Assembly: GCF_900110035.1 (NCBI RefSeq)
Contig: NZ_FOCF01000002.1
Coordinates: 62,001 to 126,000, forward strand
DNA length: 64,000 nt
Direction: 5' to 3'
DNA from: Sphingomonas gellani
Lineage (GTDB): Bacteria > Pseudomonadota > Alphaproteobacteria > Sphingomonadales > Sphingomonadaceae
Each line of letters begins with the position of its first letter. Within the stretch, counting starts at the first letter, position 1. A program made the translations under genes and the position numbers. This document shows positions 1 to 7,837 of this stretch, in pieces. Below the pieces are notes generated by a model. That model ran no database searches, was not told the DNA's origin, and was given only the letters and a program-made list of their open reading frames with translations.

Positions 1-1013
1 GCCATCAGGATCAGGCTCGGGATACCGGACAGCAGCACGACCTTGCCCGATTGCAGCGCGTTGTAGCCGGCGATCAGCGACAGGAATTGCGGAATGACAT
101 AGGAGGTGCCGTACAGCACGATACCGAGCACCACGCCCATCAGCGCGACCGAACCGAACTGCCGGTCCAGCAACAGCTTCAGCTTGATGATCGGACGGCG
201 CGCGGTGGCCTGTCCCCAGAACAGCAGGCCGAAGCCGACGACCATCACCGCGAACATGTAGCGGATCAGTTCGGACGAGAACCATTGCTCGCGCTGGCCC
301 TCCTCCAGGAACACGGTCAGCCCACCCAGGCCCAGCGCCAGGCCAGCGATGCCGACCCAGTCCGCCTCCCCCAGCAAATCCAGCCGCACGCGCTCATGCT
401 TCAGGCCCAGGAGCAGCAGCGTGACCAGGATCGCGCAGATCGGCACGTTGAGGAAAAAGGCGTAGTGCCAGCTGACATTCTCCGTCAGCCAGCCGCCGAT
501 CAGCGGGCCGATGACCGGACCCATGATGGCGGTGACGCCGAACATCGCGATGCCGACCGGTTGCTGGCGACGCGGCAGACGCTGGGCGATGATCGTCTGC
601 GCGGTGGGGATCATCGCGCCGCCGGTGAAGCCCTGTCCGACGCGACCGACGATCATCATGGTCAGCGTGGTCGACACGCCGCACAGCACCGAAAAGGCGG
701 TGAACAACGCGGCGGCGATCAACAGAAAGGTGCGCAGGCCCAGCAGGCGTTCCAGCCATGCCGCCATCGGGATGATGACGATCTCCGCCACCAGATAGGC
801 GGTCGCGATCCACGTCCCCTCCGTCCCGCTGGCCCCGATCTCCCCCTGGATGGTGGGCAGCGACGAATTGACGATGGAGATGTCCAGCGTCGCCATCAGA
901 GCGCCCAGCGTCCCCGCCGCGACCGCCAGCCACGCCGCGGTGTCCGCGCGTTCGGGTGGCCGCCGCGACGTGTCGGCGCGTTGCCGGTCGGGTGAAGCGG
1001 CGGCGGTCGCCAC
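1..1013 (-). CDS. emrB: EmrB/QacA-type multidrug efflux MFS transporter (DHA2), N-terminal part
   Basis: This is an inner-membrane proton-driven drug exporter that would work with the periplasmic adaptor encoded just upstream. About 337 codons are visible and the gene runs off the left edge. The first helix carries the DHA2-type stretch LDISIVNSSLPTIQ, followed by a WIATAYLV segment, GRVGQGFTGGAMIP, and motif C-like GPVIGPLIGGWL before helix 5. The frame stays open and hydrophobic to the edge. The start is taken as GTG at 1013, three bases after the adaptor's stop, so the two are clearly co-transcribed. An internal ATG further in would delete the start of helix 1. The family is secure; the drug substrate cannot be read. 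Confidence 0.9.
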   Translation of the reverse strand, partial: MATAAASPDRQRADTSRRPPERADTAAWLAVAAGTLGALMATLDISIVNSSLPTIQGEIGASGTEGTWIATAYLVAEIVIIPMAAWLERLLGLRTFLLIAAALFTAFSVLCGVSTTLTMMIVGRVGQGFTGGAMIPTAQTIIAQRLPRRQQPVGIAMFGVTAIMGPVIGPLIGGWLTENVSWHYAFFLNVPICAILVTLLLLGLKHERVRLDLLGEADWVGIAGLALGLGGLTVFLEEGQREQWFSSELIRYMFAVMVVGFGLLFWGQATARRPIIKLKLLLDRQFGSVALMGVVLGIVLYGTSYVIPQFLSLIAGYNALQSGKVVLLSGIPSLILM

Positions 1014-1015
1014 GA

Positions 1016-2206
1016 TCAGTGCTCCTGCCGGTCCAACTGCTTCTGCTGGTCGCGGATGCGGTCGATCTCCGCCTTGGCCGAAATCGTGTCCACCGTCACG
1101 TCGACCGACAGGCCGGGTACCAGCAGCCGCCGCGCGGCGGGCGTCGCCTCGATGGAGATGCGGACGGGAACACGCTGCGTGATCTTGGTGAAGTTACCCG
1201 TCGCGTTTTCCGGGGGAAGCAGCGAGAAGCGCGCGCCCGTGCCCGGCGCCAGACTTTCCACGCGGCCCTTCAGTTCCAGATCGTCGATCGCGTCGACCTT
1301 GATCGACACCGGTTGGCCCGGACGCATCAGGGCGAGCTGCGTTTCCTTGAAATTGGCCGTGATATACAGCCGGTCGAGCGGCACGATCGACATCAGCCGT
1401 GTGCCCGGTTGCGCATATTGGCCGACGGTCACGGTCTTGTCGCCGACGCGCCCGGCGATCACCGCACGGATCAGCGTGGCGCCGACGTCGACATCGGCGG
1501 AGGCGAGCTGAGCCCGCGCCGCGCGGCCCTGTGCCTCGCCCTGCGCAACCTGCGAGCGCAAGGTGGCGATGCGGCGCTGCTGCGCGGCGACGGCCGCCTG
1601 CTGCGCGCGCACGTCGTCGGCGGACTGGCGGGCGGTCAGTTCCAGTTGCGCGAGCCGTTCGCGGGTTTCCGCGCCGGACGCCGCGAGCGGGCGATAGCGG
1701 GCGACCTCCGCCGCGTCGTGCGCCGCCTTCGTCCGTGCGGCCGCGAGCTGGACGCGGGCCTGATCGACCGCAGCATGTTGCTCGCCGATCTGTGCGCGCA
1801 CGGCATTCGCCTGGGCTGAGGCGACCGCGATCTGTGCCTCCGCCTGTTGCGACTTGGCGCGGGCGTCGCGGGGATCGATTCGGACCAGCGGCTGACCGGG
1901 ACGAACGTCCTGATTGTCGGTCACCAGCACGTCCGCGACATAGCCCGCGACCCGCGGCGACACGGTCACGGCGTCGGCATCGACCTGTGCGTCGTTGGTG
2001 CCCTGAAGATATTTGCCGTGCGACTGGTAGCGCGCGTACCACAGCCCAACGCCGGCGAGCGCGACGATCGCCAGGATCAGCAGCACCAGCTTGGCCCGGC
2101 CGCTCAGCCGTCCGCCCTGCTTCTTCTCCGGCGCAGCGTCGGAGTCGGGAGCGGCTTGGGGCTCGCCGTCCGGCTGGGGATCGTCACGGCGTTGATCGTC
2201 ACTCAT
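1016..2206 (-). CDS. emrA: HlyD/EmrA-family membrane fusion protein of a drug efflux pump
   Basis: This 396-residue periplasmic adaptor bridges the inner-membrane transporter and an outer-membrane channel. A charged cytoplasmic tail (residues 1-37) is followed by one membrane helix (about 39-57). Then comes the adaptor core beginning NDAQVDADAVTVSPRVAGYV, a biotinyl-lipoyl-like half, a long coiled-coil hairpin rich in Ala, Gln and Arg, and the second lipoyl half with the IAGRVGDKTVTVGQ segment. Length and order match EmrA. It is the first gene of an emrAB pair, two bases from emrB. Its upstream region holds two near-identical palindromes that look like repressor sites, but no TetR gene is visible next to it. 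Confidence 0.93.
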   Translation of the reverse strand: MSDDQRRDDPQPDGEPQAAPDSDAAPEKKQGGRLSGRAKLVLLILAIVALAGVGLWYARYQSHGKYLQGTNDAQVDADAVTVSPRVAGYVADVLVTDNQDVRPGQPLVRIDPRDARAKSQQAEAQIAVASAQANAVRAQIGEQHAAVDQARVQLAAARTKAAHDAAEVARYRPLAASGAETRERLAQLELTARQSADDVRAQQAAVAAQQRRIATLRSQVAQGEAQGRAARAQLASADVDVGATLIRAVIAGRVGDKTVTVGQYAQPGTRLMSIVPLDRLYITANFKETQLALMRPGQPVSIKVDAIDDLELKGRVESLAPGTGARFSLLPPENATGNFTKITQRVPVRISIEATPAARRLLVPGLSVDVTVDTISAKAEIDRIRDQQKQLDRQEH

Positions 2207-2268
2207 GCGGGCGGTGTCCGATGCGGGTGGAGGCTTTGGAGGCCGTTGCGCGGCGACATGGAATTAAG

Positions 2269-2283
2269 CGGACATCGTGTCCG
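2269..2283. promoter_or_regulatory. Palindromic operator-like site 1 (CGGACA-N3-TGTCCG)
   Basis: This is a perfect inverted repeat CGGACA-TCG-TGTCCG lying 63 bases upstream of the emrA start, in the divergent region between emrA and the ECF sigma gene. The spacing and symmetry resemble TetR-family operators. A second copy lies at 2361-2377. It probably controls emrAB expression; the regulator is not in the window. Confidence 0.6.
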
Positions 2284-2360
2284 GTTCAAGCGGGACGTGC
2301 ATCAACCTTTCGGCCGGTTTTGCGGCGAATGCCCTGCGAGCACCATTGCCTTTCCTTTTT

Positions 2361-2377
2361 CCGGACACAATGTCCGG
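2361..2377. promoter_or_regulatory. Palindromic operator-like site 2 (CCGGACA-N3-TGTCCGG)
   Basis: This is a perfect 17-base inverted repeat CCGGACA-CAA-TGTCCGG, centred 93 bases from site 1 and 57 bases upstream of the sigma-factor ATG. Both sites share the core CGGACA-N3-TGTCCG. Its position suggests that the same regulator could also affect the divergently read sigma-factor gene. Confidence 0.6.
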
Positions 2378-2433
2378 TTCTGAAGCGTTGTCCGCCGATC
2401 CTCTCTCCCCCCGATTCCCTTGGACGTGTTTTG

Positions 2434-3054
2434 ATGAACGTGACCCCGTATTTCCCCGAACCTCAGGGACTGTTCGTCTCCGCCTCTGGATTCCGGCGTG
2501 CGGTCAGGCCGGTGCTGCCCAGCCTGACGCGGTTCGCCCGGCGGCTGACCGCCAATGATGCCGATGGCGAGGATCTGGTGCAGGAAACGCTGCTGAAAGC
2601 CTGGGCGGCGCGGGCGCGGTTCGAGCCGGGTACGAACCTGCGCGCGTGGCTGATGCGCATCGCGCGCAACGCGTTCCTGTCGTCGCTGCGCAAGGCCAAG
2701 CCTCAGGTCGCGCTGGAGGATGACGCTTTCGACCGGCTGTTGTCCGCCGGCCCGGATCAGGAAACGGGGCTGCTGCTTGCGGCGCTGGACGATGCGGTCG
2801 CCGCGCTGCCGCCGCATCAGGGCGAGGCGTTCCAGATGATCGCCGTCGAGGGGCACAGCTACGAGGATGCCGCGCGGGCGCTGGACGTGCAGCCCGGCAC
2901 CTTGAAGAGCAGGGTGGCCCGCGCCCGGTCTGCGGTCGTCGGCGCGCTGGAGCACGGACCGGCGGCGACGCCCCCCGTCGTTGCCGAGCCGGAGCCGGTG
3001 GCGGGCGACATCTATCGCCGGTGGAAGAATGGGGGGGGCGGCCTGATCGGTTGA
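2434..3054 (+). CDS. ECF-family RNA polymerase sigma factor
   Basis: This 206-residue sigma-70-family factor has only regions 2 and 4. Region 2 (about 27-90) includes ADGEDLVQETLLKAW and the promoter-binding GTNLRAWLMRIARNAF stretch. Region 4 (about 115-172) includes GHSYEDAARALDVQPGTLKSRVARAR, a typical helix-turn-helix. The sequence resembles the EcfG-like general-stress sigma factors of alphaproteobacteria. However, there is no nepR or phyR beside it, nor any other recognisable anti-sigma gene, so it is more likely a paralogue. A Pro/Ala-rich tail of about 30 residues follows region 4. The gene is divergent from emrA across a 227-base region holding two palindromes, and its stop lies 10 bases from the stop of the convergent OPT gene. 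Confidence 0.85.
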   Translation: MNVTPYFPEPQGLFVSASGFRRAVRPVLPSLTRFARRLTANDADGEDLVQETLLKAWAARARFEPGTNLRAWLMRIARNAFLSSLRKAKPQVALEDDAFDRLLSAGPDQETGLLLAALDDAVAALPPHQGEAFQMIAVEGHSYEDAARALDVQPGTLKSRVARARSAVVGALEHGPAATPPVVAEPEPVAGDIYRRWKNGGGGLIG

Positions 3055-3064
3055 TCGGGCGGGG

Positions 3065-5068
3065 TCAGGCGGCGGCCTGCCCCTCCCGCACCGCACGCCG
3101 GGTGCGGGTGTAGAGCCAGCCGACCAGCACCGCGAACAGGATCGTGCCGGCCGCCAGCGCAGGCGTCTCGAACTGCGCGCCCACAATCGCCAGCGGAGCG
3201 TCGTTGGCCGCCAGATACACGATCAGCGCGAACGCCACGCCCCACAGGCTTTCGCCCACGATCATGCCCGTCGCCATCAGCACGCCCAGCCGCCGCGCGC
3301 CCTCCGCATCCCGCGCGCGTCCCGCCCAGCGATCGTACAGGTGGCCCAGCACGGCGCCCACCACCACCGGCAGCGTCACCGCCATCGGCAGGTAGATGCC
3401 CAGTCCGACGCCCAGCGGCGGCAGGCGGAGCAACCCGGCGCGGCCGAGCAGCTCGTCGACGATCACCACCGCGGCGCCGATCCCCGCGCCGACACCGATC
3501 ATGGTCCAGTTCAGGTCGCCGCCCAGCACACCCTTCGCCAGGGCGGAGATCAGCGCCGCCTGGGGCGCGGCCAGCGCGTTCGGTCCGGCGCCGGGCATGC
3601 CGGCAAAGCCGAAGGAGGTCGCCATCAGCTCCAGCACCGGCGGCACCACCAGCGACCCGAACAGCACGCCGAACATCAGCGCCACTTGCTGCTTCCACGG
3701 TGTCGCGCCGATCAGCTGCCCGGTCTTCAGGTCCTGCAGATTGTCGTTGGCGATGGTAGCAACCCCGAACACGACGCCCGTGACGATCAGGGCATAGGCG
3801 ATCAGCGCCTGCGTCGTGTCCGGCGGGGTGCCGCGTCCGAACAACCCGACCAGCAACAGGCTGGCGGCAAGGACGGACAGGATGCCGATGCCGGACACCG
3901 GGCTGTTGGATGCGCCGATCAGGCCGGCCATGTATCCGCACACCGCTGCGATCATCAGGCCGAGCACGACCACGAACACCAGCGCCCCGGCGATCAGCGC
4001 GATCGACGAACCGGCCAGCGGACCGCCCCTGATCGTCGACCACAACAGCCACGCGATCGGCACCAGCACGGCCAGCGCGCCGCATGCGACGATGGCGAAG
4101 GGGAGGTCGCGTTCCTCCACCGGCAGCACCTCGTGACGGCTGCGCGCACGCCCCGCCAGGATCGACCCGCGGATGCCGTTCAGGACCGGGCCGGCGATGC
4201 GGACCAGCGTCCAGATCGCGGCCACGCCGATCACGCCCGCGCCCATGAACCGCACGTCGCGGCCGAACACGCCGCCGACCCATTCTGCCAGCCCCCCGGC
4301 GACCGGCGCATGTGCGGTCAGCGCCGGCAGCGCGACGCCGAAACCGATCGCTACCCCGGCGAGCAGCGCCAGACCCACCGACAGCCCGACCAGATGGCCG
4401 ACCCCGATCAACGCAAAGGACAGGCCGGCGGACAGGGTGGATGCGCCCGATCCCACCCGAAAGAACCCGGTCGCCTCCGCCGCGACCAGCCGGGTCTGAG
4501 TCAGGATGGCGAAGCCGGCCGATGCCAGCGCGTTCGCGACGATGACGCGCAGTCCCCGCGCGCTGTCCGCCGCGCCGTGTCGGCTGCCCGCGCCGACGCG
4601 CAGCACCTCTGCCGCGGCGTGGCCCTCGGGATAGGCAAGGTCGGTTTCCACCACCAGCGCGCGGCGCAGGGGGACGGAGAACATGACGCCCAGAAATCCG
4701 CCCGTCGCGGTGATCCCGGCGGTCAACAGATAGGGAAAGCCGTGCCACCATCCGATCATCACCAGCCCCGGCAGCACGAAGATGATCGCCGCCAGCGTGC
4801 CGGCGGCGGACGCCACCGTCTGCACGATGTTGTTTTCCAGCATCGTCGCGCCCGGCAGGTAGCGCAGCACGGCCATCGAGATCACGGCCGCCGGGATGGA
4901 GGTGGCAAAGGTCAGCCCGACCTTCAGCCCCAGATACACGTTCGCGGCGGTGAACAGCAGCGTGATGATGCCGCCCAGCAGGATGCCGCGCACCGTCAGC
5001 TCGGCAGCGGACGCGGCCGGGTCCGTGACGGCGGCGCGGGGGGTTGCCCGGACGGGATCGGCGCTCAT
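3065..5068 (-). CDS. OPT-family oligopeptide/metal-chelate transporter
   Basis: This 667-residue polytopic inner-membrane protein belongs to the oligopeptide transporter (OPT) superfamily, whose members import small peptides or metal-chelate complexes by proton symport. The family-typical N-terminus ELTVRGILLGGIITLLFTA leads into AANVYLGLKVGLTFATSIPAAVIS. DLAYPEGHAAAEVL, ASNSPVSGIG and about 14-16 hydrophobic segments follow. The start at 5068 is chosen because GAAGGAG lies seven bases upstream; the open frame continues further upstream but without protein-like codon use. The gene stands alone, convergent with the sigma factor. Substrate is unknown, and no metal- or peptide-related neighbour is adjacent. 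Confidence 0.9.
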   Translation of the reverse strand: MSADPVRATPRAAVTDPAASAAELTVRGILLGGIITLLFTAANVYLGLKVGLTFATSIPAAVISMAVLRYLPGATMLENNIVQTVASAAGTLAAIIFVLPGLVMIGWWHGFPYLLTAGITATGGFLGVMFSVPLRRALVVETDLAYPEGHAAAEVLRVGAGSRHGAADSARGLRVIVANALASAGFAILTQTRLVAAEATGFFRVGSGASTLSAGLSFALIGVGHLVGLSVGLALLAGVAIGFGVALPALTAHAPVAGGLAEWVGGVFGRDVRFMGAGVIGVAAIWTLVRIAGPVLNGIRGSILAGRARSRHEVLPVEERDLPFAIVACGALAVLVPIAWLLWSTIRGGPLAGSSIALIAGALVFVVVLGLMIAAVCGYMAGLIGASNSPVSGIGILSVLAASLLLVGLFGRGTPPDTTQALIAYALIVTGVVFGVATIANDNLQDLKTGQLIGATPWKQQVALMFGVLFGSLVVPPVLELMATSFGFAGMPGAGPNALAAPQAALISALAKGVLGGDLNWTMIGVGAGIGAAVVIVDELLGRAGLLRLPPLGVGLGIYLPMAVTLPVVVGAVLGHLYDRWAGRARDAEGARRLGVLMATGMIVGESLWGVAFALIVYLAANDAPLAIVGAQFETPALAAGTILFAVLVGWLYTRTRRAVREGQAAA

Positions 5069-5161
5069 GAACACTCCTTCGGCGGGGGCGGACTGGGTGC
5101 CATGATCGCGCATCGCTGCACAGGGGTTTTCGCAGCGTGCGCCGAAACGAGCGGCCGCTTC

Positions 5162-5186
5162 GGAACAGCAACGGGTTCCGCATGTT
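5162..5186 (+). promoter_or_regulatory. Possible general-stress (EcfG-type) promoter
   Basis: GGAAC at 5162-5166 is followed after 16 bases by TGTT at 5183-5186. This resembles the alphaproteobacterial general-stress promoter GGAAC-N16/17-CGTT with one mismatch. It lies 54 bases before the ATG of the small membrane protein at 5240. The assignment is inference from a short motif. Confidence 0.4.
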
Positions 5187-5239
5187 CTGCTGCGGGAGCG
5201 ATGTCCTCGTTCGTTTCGTACCCGTAAAGGAGAGCCGCC

Positions 5240-5386
5240 ATGTTGTGGACCATTGCCGTCATTCTGCTGATCCTCTGGCTGCTCGGCTTCACCTTCCATG
5301 TTGCGGGTGGGTTGATCCACATCCTGCTGGTGGTCGCGCTGGTGGTGGGTCTGATCCAGCTGTTCACCGGCCGCCGCGCCGTCTGA
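5240..5386 (+). CDS. Small two-helix membrane protein, DUF5670 (lmo0937-like)
   Basis: This 48-residue protein begins MLWTIAVILLILWLLGF and continues with VAGGLIHILLVVALVVGLIQL before a short basic end, GRRAV. The two hydrophobic helices joined by a short glycine turn, and the GxxIHILL core, match the widespread DUF5670/lmo0937 family of very small membrane proteins. Their function is not established. A clear ribosome site, AAAGGAG at 5226-5232, fixes the start. A possible general-stress promoter lies upstream, which would fit induction under stress. It stands alone between the OPT transporter and homoserine dehydrogenase. Confidence 0.8.
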   Translation: MLWTIAVILLILWLLGFTFHVAGGLIHILLVVALVVGLIQLFTGRRAV

Positions 5387-5501
5387 CCTGTCGCCCCCGC
5401 CCGGATTCGCTGCTGCGCGAATTTCGGGCGGGGGCCTGAACGCCGTTCTCGACAGGGCGGTGCCCCCTCCGCTACCCGGTCCCGGGCGTGGAGGGCGGTT
5501 G

Positions 5502-6788
5502 ATGAGCGATACGTTGCGAGTGGCGTTGGCGGGGCTGGGCACGGTCGGTGCCGGTGTTATCCGTGTGCTGGATACGAACCGCGATCTGATTACCCGCCGC
5601 GCCGGCCGTCCGATCGAGATCGTGGCCGTGTCCGCGCGCGACCGGCACAAGGATCGCGGCGTCGATCTGTCGCGCTTCGAATGGCTGGACGACACGGCGG
5701 GCCTGGCCGCGTTGGACGCGGATGTCGTGGTCGAGCTGATCGGTGGGTCCGATGGTCCCGCCCTGTCGCTTGCCCGCACCGCGATCGGCCGGGGCAAGGG
5801 CGTCGTCACCGCCAACAAGGCGATGCTGGCGCATCACGGCCTGGAGCTGGCGAGCGCCGCCGAGGCCGCCGGTGTGCCGCTGAAGTTCGAGGCTGCGGTG
5901 GCCGGGGGCATCCCGGTCATCAAGGGGCTGCGCGAAGGCGCCGCGGCCAACGCGATCGACCGCGTCTATGGCATCCTGAACGGCACCTGCAATTTCATCC
6001 TGTCCAAGATGGAGGCGGAGGGGCGCGACTTCGCAGACGTGCTGGCGGAGGCGCAGGCGCTCGGTTTCGCCGAGGCCGACCCCAGTTTCGACATCGACGG
6101 CATCGACGCGGCGCACAAGCTGTCGATCCTGGCGGCGCTCGCCTTCGGGTCGCAACCGGCCTTTGCCGATGTCGCATGCCACGGCATTCGCGAGGTGCTG
6201 GCCGCCGACATCGCGGAGGCGGCGGCGCTGGGGTACCGGATACGGCTGGTCGGTGTTGCGGAGGCGAACGGCGGCGGCCTGTTCCAGCGGGTGCACCCGC
6301 ACCTCGTGCCGCTGCACCACCCGCTCGCCCATGTCGCCGGGTCGACCAACGCGGTGGTCGCGGACGGCAATTTCGTCGGCCGGCTGCTGTTCCAAGGCGC
6401 CGGGGCAGGAGAGGGGCCGACCGCGAGTGCGGTGGTCGCCGACCTGATCGACATCGCGCGGGGCGAATTCGGGCCGCCCTTCGCCATGCCCGCCGCCGCG
6501 CTGGAACAGCGCCCCGCCGCCGACAGCGGCGACCGGCGTGGCCGCGCCTATGTCCGCTTCACCGTGGCGGACCGGGTCGGCGTGCTGGCGGAGATCGCGG
6601 CGGCGATGCGCGATGCGGGCGTCTCGATCGAGAGCCTGATCCAGCGCGGTGCCAATCCCGATGGCAGCGTGCGGGTGGTGATCGTCACACATGACGGCCC
6701 GGAACGCAGCGTGGCGCAGGCGCTGGAGCGGTTGCGCGGATCGCAGAGCCTGGCCAGTCAGCCGCTGTGGATGCACATCCTGGATTGA
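5502..6788 (+). CDS. hom: Homoserine dehydrogenase
   Basis: This enzyme reduces aspartate semialdehyde to homoserine with NAD(P)H, in the branch leading to threonine, methionine and isoleucine. At 428 residues it has the usual length. A Rossmann motif GLGTVGAGVI sits at residues 11-20, followed by TANKAMLAHHG, the substrate-binding FEAAVAGGIPVIKGLREG and GILNGTCNFILSKM, and DPSFDIDGIDAAHKLSILA. A C-terminal ACT domain (from about residue 350, YVRFTVADRVGVLAEIAAAM) suggests feedback control by threonine. The start is the ATG with GGAGGG about eight bases before it. No partner gene of the pathway is adjacent. Confidence 0.96.
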   Translation: MSDTLRVALAGLGTVGAGVIRVLDTNRDLITRRAGRPIEIVAVSARDRHKDRGVDLSRFEWLDDTAGLAALDADVVVELIGGSDGPALSLARTAIGRGKGVVTANKAMLAHHGLELASAAEAAGVPLKFEAAVAGGIPVIKGLREGAAANAIDRVYGILNGTCNFILSKMEAEGRDFADVLAEAQALGFAEADPSFDIDGIDAAHKLSILAALAFGSQPAFADVACHGIREVLAADIAEAAALGYRIRLVGVAEANGGGLFQRVHPHLVPLHHPLAHVAGSTNAVVADGNFVGRLLFQGAGAGEGPTASAVVADLIDIARGEFGPPFAMPAAALEQRPAADSGDRRGRAYVRFTVADRVGVLAEIAAAMRDAGVSIESLIQRGANPDGSVRVVIVTHDGPERSVAQALERLRGSQSLASQPLWMHILD

Positions 6789-6973
6789 CGCGGCTTGGGG
6801 CACTGCTGGATGTCAGCGCGATCGGCTGAGCCGTGCGCCCATCAGCGGAACGGATCGAAGGTACGGCCGGTCACGCGCGGATGGACGTTGTGCGACTGCG
6901 CCCATGTGTTTGCAGTCTCAGCGGCCCGTTATCGGTCATGGCGGAGCGTGCGAGAGGCCGGTGCCGTCGCTCG

Positions 6974-7411
6974 TCAGGGCAGGACGCGGCCCGCCGATGA
7001 CGCGGGCGTATCGTCCAGCGGGATCGCGACGCGGCCGCGCTTGTCCGGCTTCTTCGCGAACGCACTCTTGATCGCGCCGATCGCCGCGTTGATCAGCTCG
7101 GGCGGCGGACCAATGCCGACCTGACAGCCGCCCTGCGTCGCCGCGCATGGCGTGGCGGATGCCGCCAGCGCACCGGCGCCGTCGATCTTCGGATTGGAGG
7201 GTGTCGGGTGATCCGGCGGCCCGCGATCGTCGGGGAGCGGCAGGCGCGCGCCGGACGTGCCGTCGCCGCACACCACCACCTCCGTGTCGCTGTGCGCCGG
7301 CGGGCAGTTCTGCGTCAGCACGGAGAAGCGTTCGGGCACCGGCTGTTTCGACGATGCCGGCGGAGTGCCCGCCTGTCCGGCGAACAGGACCAGCGCCCCC
7401 AGCAGGATCAT
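6974..7411 (-). CDS. Small secreted protein of unknown function, VCG motif (second of a pair)
   Basis: This 145-residue protein begins with a hydrophobic signal-like stretch MILLGALVLFAGQAG. A short cysteine motif (NCPPAHSDTEVVVCG) follows, then a Pro/Asp-rich segment and a C-terminal part with several Gly, Pro and Cys residues. The same pattern, a Cys followed by about ten residues and V(V/T)VCG, occurs in the gene directly upstream, whose stop overlaps this start in an ATGA. They therefore look like divergent copies of one secreted family and are translationally coupled. No enzymatic motif is seen. It is probably periplasmic or lipid-free exported; the function is unknown. Confidence 0.65.
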   Translation of the reverse strand: MILLGALVLFAGQAGTPPASSKQPVPERFSVLTQNCPPAHSDTEVVVCGDGTSGARLPLPDDRGPPDHPTPSNPKIDGAGALAASATPCAATQGGCQVGIGPPPELINAAIGAIKSAFAKKPDKRGRVAIPLDDTPASSAGRVLP

Positions 7412-7752
7412 GGCGCCAGCGTCCGCAGGGTCTCGGCACGCGTCCCATCGGCACCCACCGACACGCGCGCGCCGGCCATGCCGCCGCCGACCAGGAACGG
7501 GGACAGGTCCTCGATTGGATTGGTCCGGTGAAGCAGGCGATTCCGCTCAGCGGAAACAGCCTCGCGGCGGGGGTCGCCGGGCGTGGCGACCAGGAAGGGT
7601 ACACGCAGACGGTCGGCGCGGCGCAGCCCGCATACCGTGACATCGGTCGAGTTCGGGTCCACCACGCACGGGTTCTCGGGCGCGAGCCGTTGCTTCACCC
7701 GCGCGAGCGGGTCGTCCACGGCAGCGGCGGCGAGGAGCAACAGCCCGATCAT
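7408..7752 (-). CDS. Small secreted protein of unknown function, VCG motif (first of a pair)
   Basis: The 114-residue product starts MIGLLLLAAAAVDD, a short signal peptide. It then has PENPCVVDPNSTDVTVCGLR, the Cys-to-VCG motif shared with the next gene. The rest is rich in Arg, Leu and Pro with no recognised domain. The start at 7752 is preferred over a longer frame because it places the hydrophobic segment at the N-terminus. Its stop overlaps the start of the downstream partner by four bases. The gene follows the last serine hydrolase of the catabolic island at a distance, beyond a strong hairpin, so it is probably a separate unit. Confidence 0.65.
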   Translation of the reverse strand: MIGLLLLAAAAVDDPLARVKQRLAPENPCVVDPNSTDVTVCGLRRADRLRVPFLVATPGDPRREAVSAERNRLLHRTNPIEDLSPFLVGGGMAGARVSVGADGTRAETLRTLAP

Positions 7753-7796
7753 CGCGCAGATGCTATCACGCCATGCCCCCACCGCAAGCCCGCCGA

Positions 7797-7826
7797 CGCG
7801 GGCGGGGATCGATTGTCCCGCCCGCG
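7797..7826. terminator. GC-rich hairpin at the end of the catabolic island
   Basis: Ten-base perfect arms (CGCGGGCGGG and CCCGCCCGCG) flank a ten-base loop. They lie 12 bases past the stop of the last island gene on the minus strand. No T-run follows, so it may be a weak or factor-assisted terminator, or a 3' end stabiliser. Confidence 0.45.
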
Positions 7827-7837
7827 CCGCCGCCGCC

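Noticed and set aside
2207..2433. A hidden TetR gene for the palindromes
   Set aside because: No frame in the 227-base region is long enough to encode a regulator.
5387..5501. Riboswitch or leader-peptide attenuator before homoserine dehydrogenase
   Set aside because: No Thr/Ile-rich leader peptide and no paired terminator/antiterminator structure could be drawn.
5069..5818. Open frame extending the OPT transporter by about 250 codons upstream
   Set aside because: It passes through the small membrane protein gene and the start of homoserine dehydrogenase on the other strand, and lacks protein-like sequence. A strong ribosome site fixes the start at 5068.
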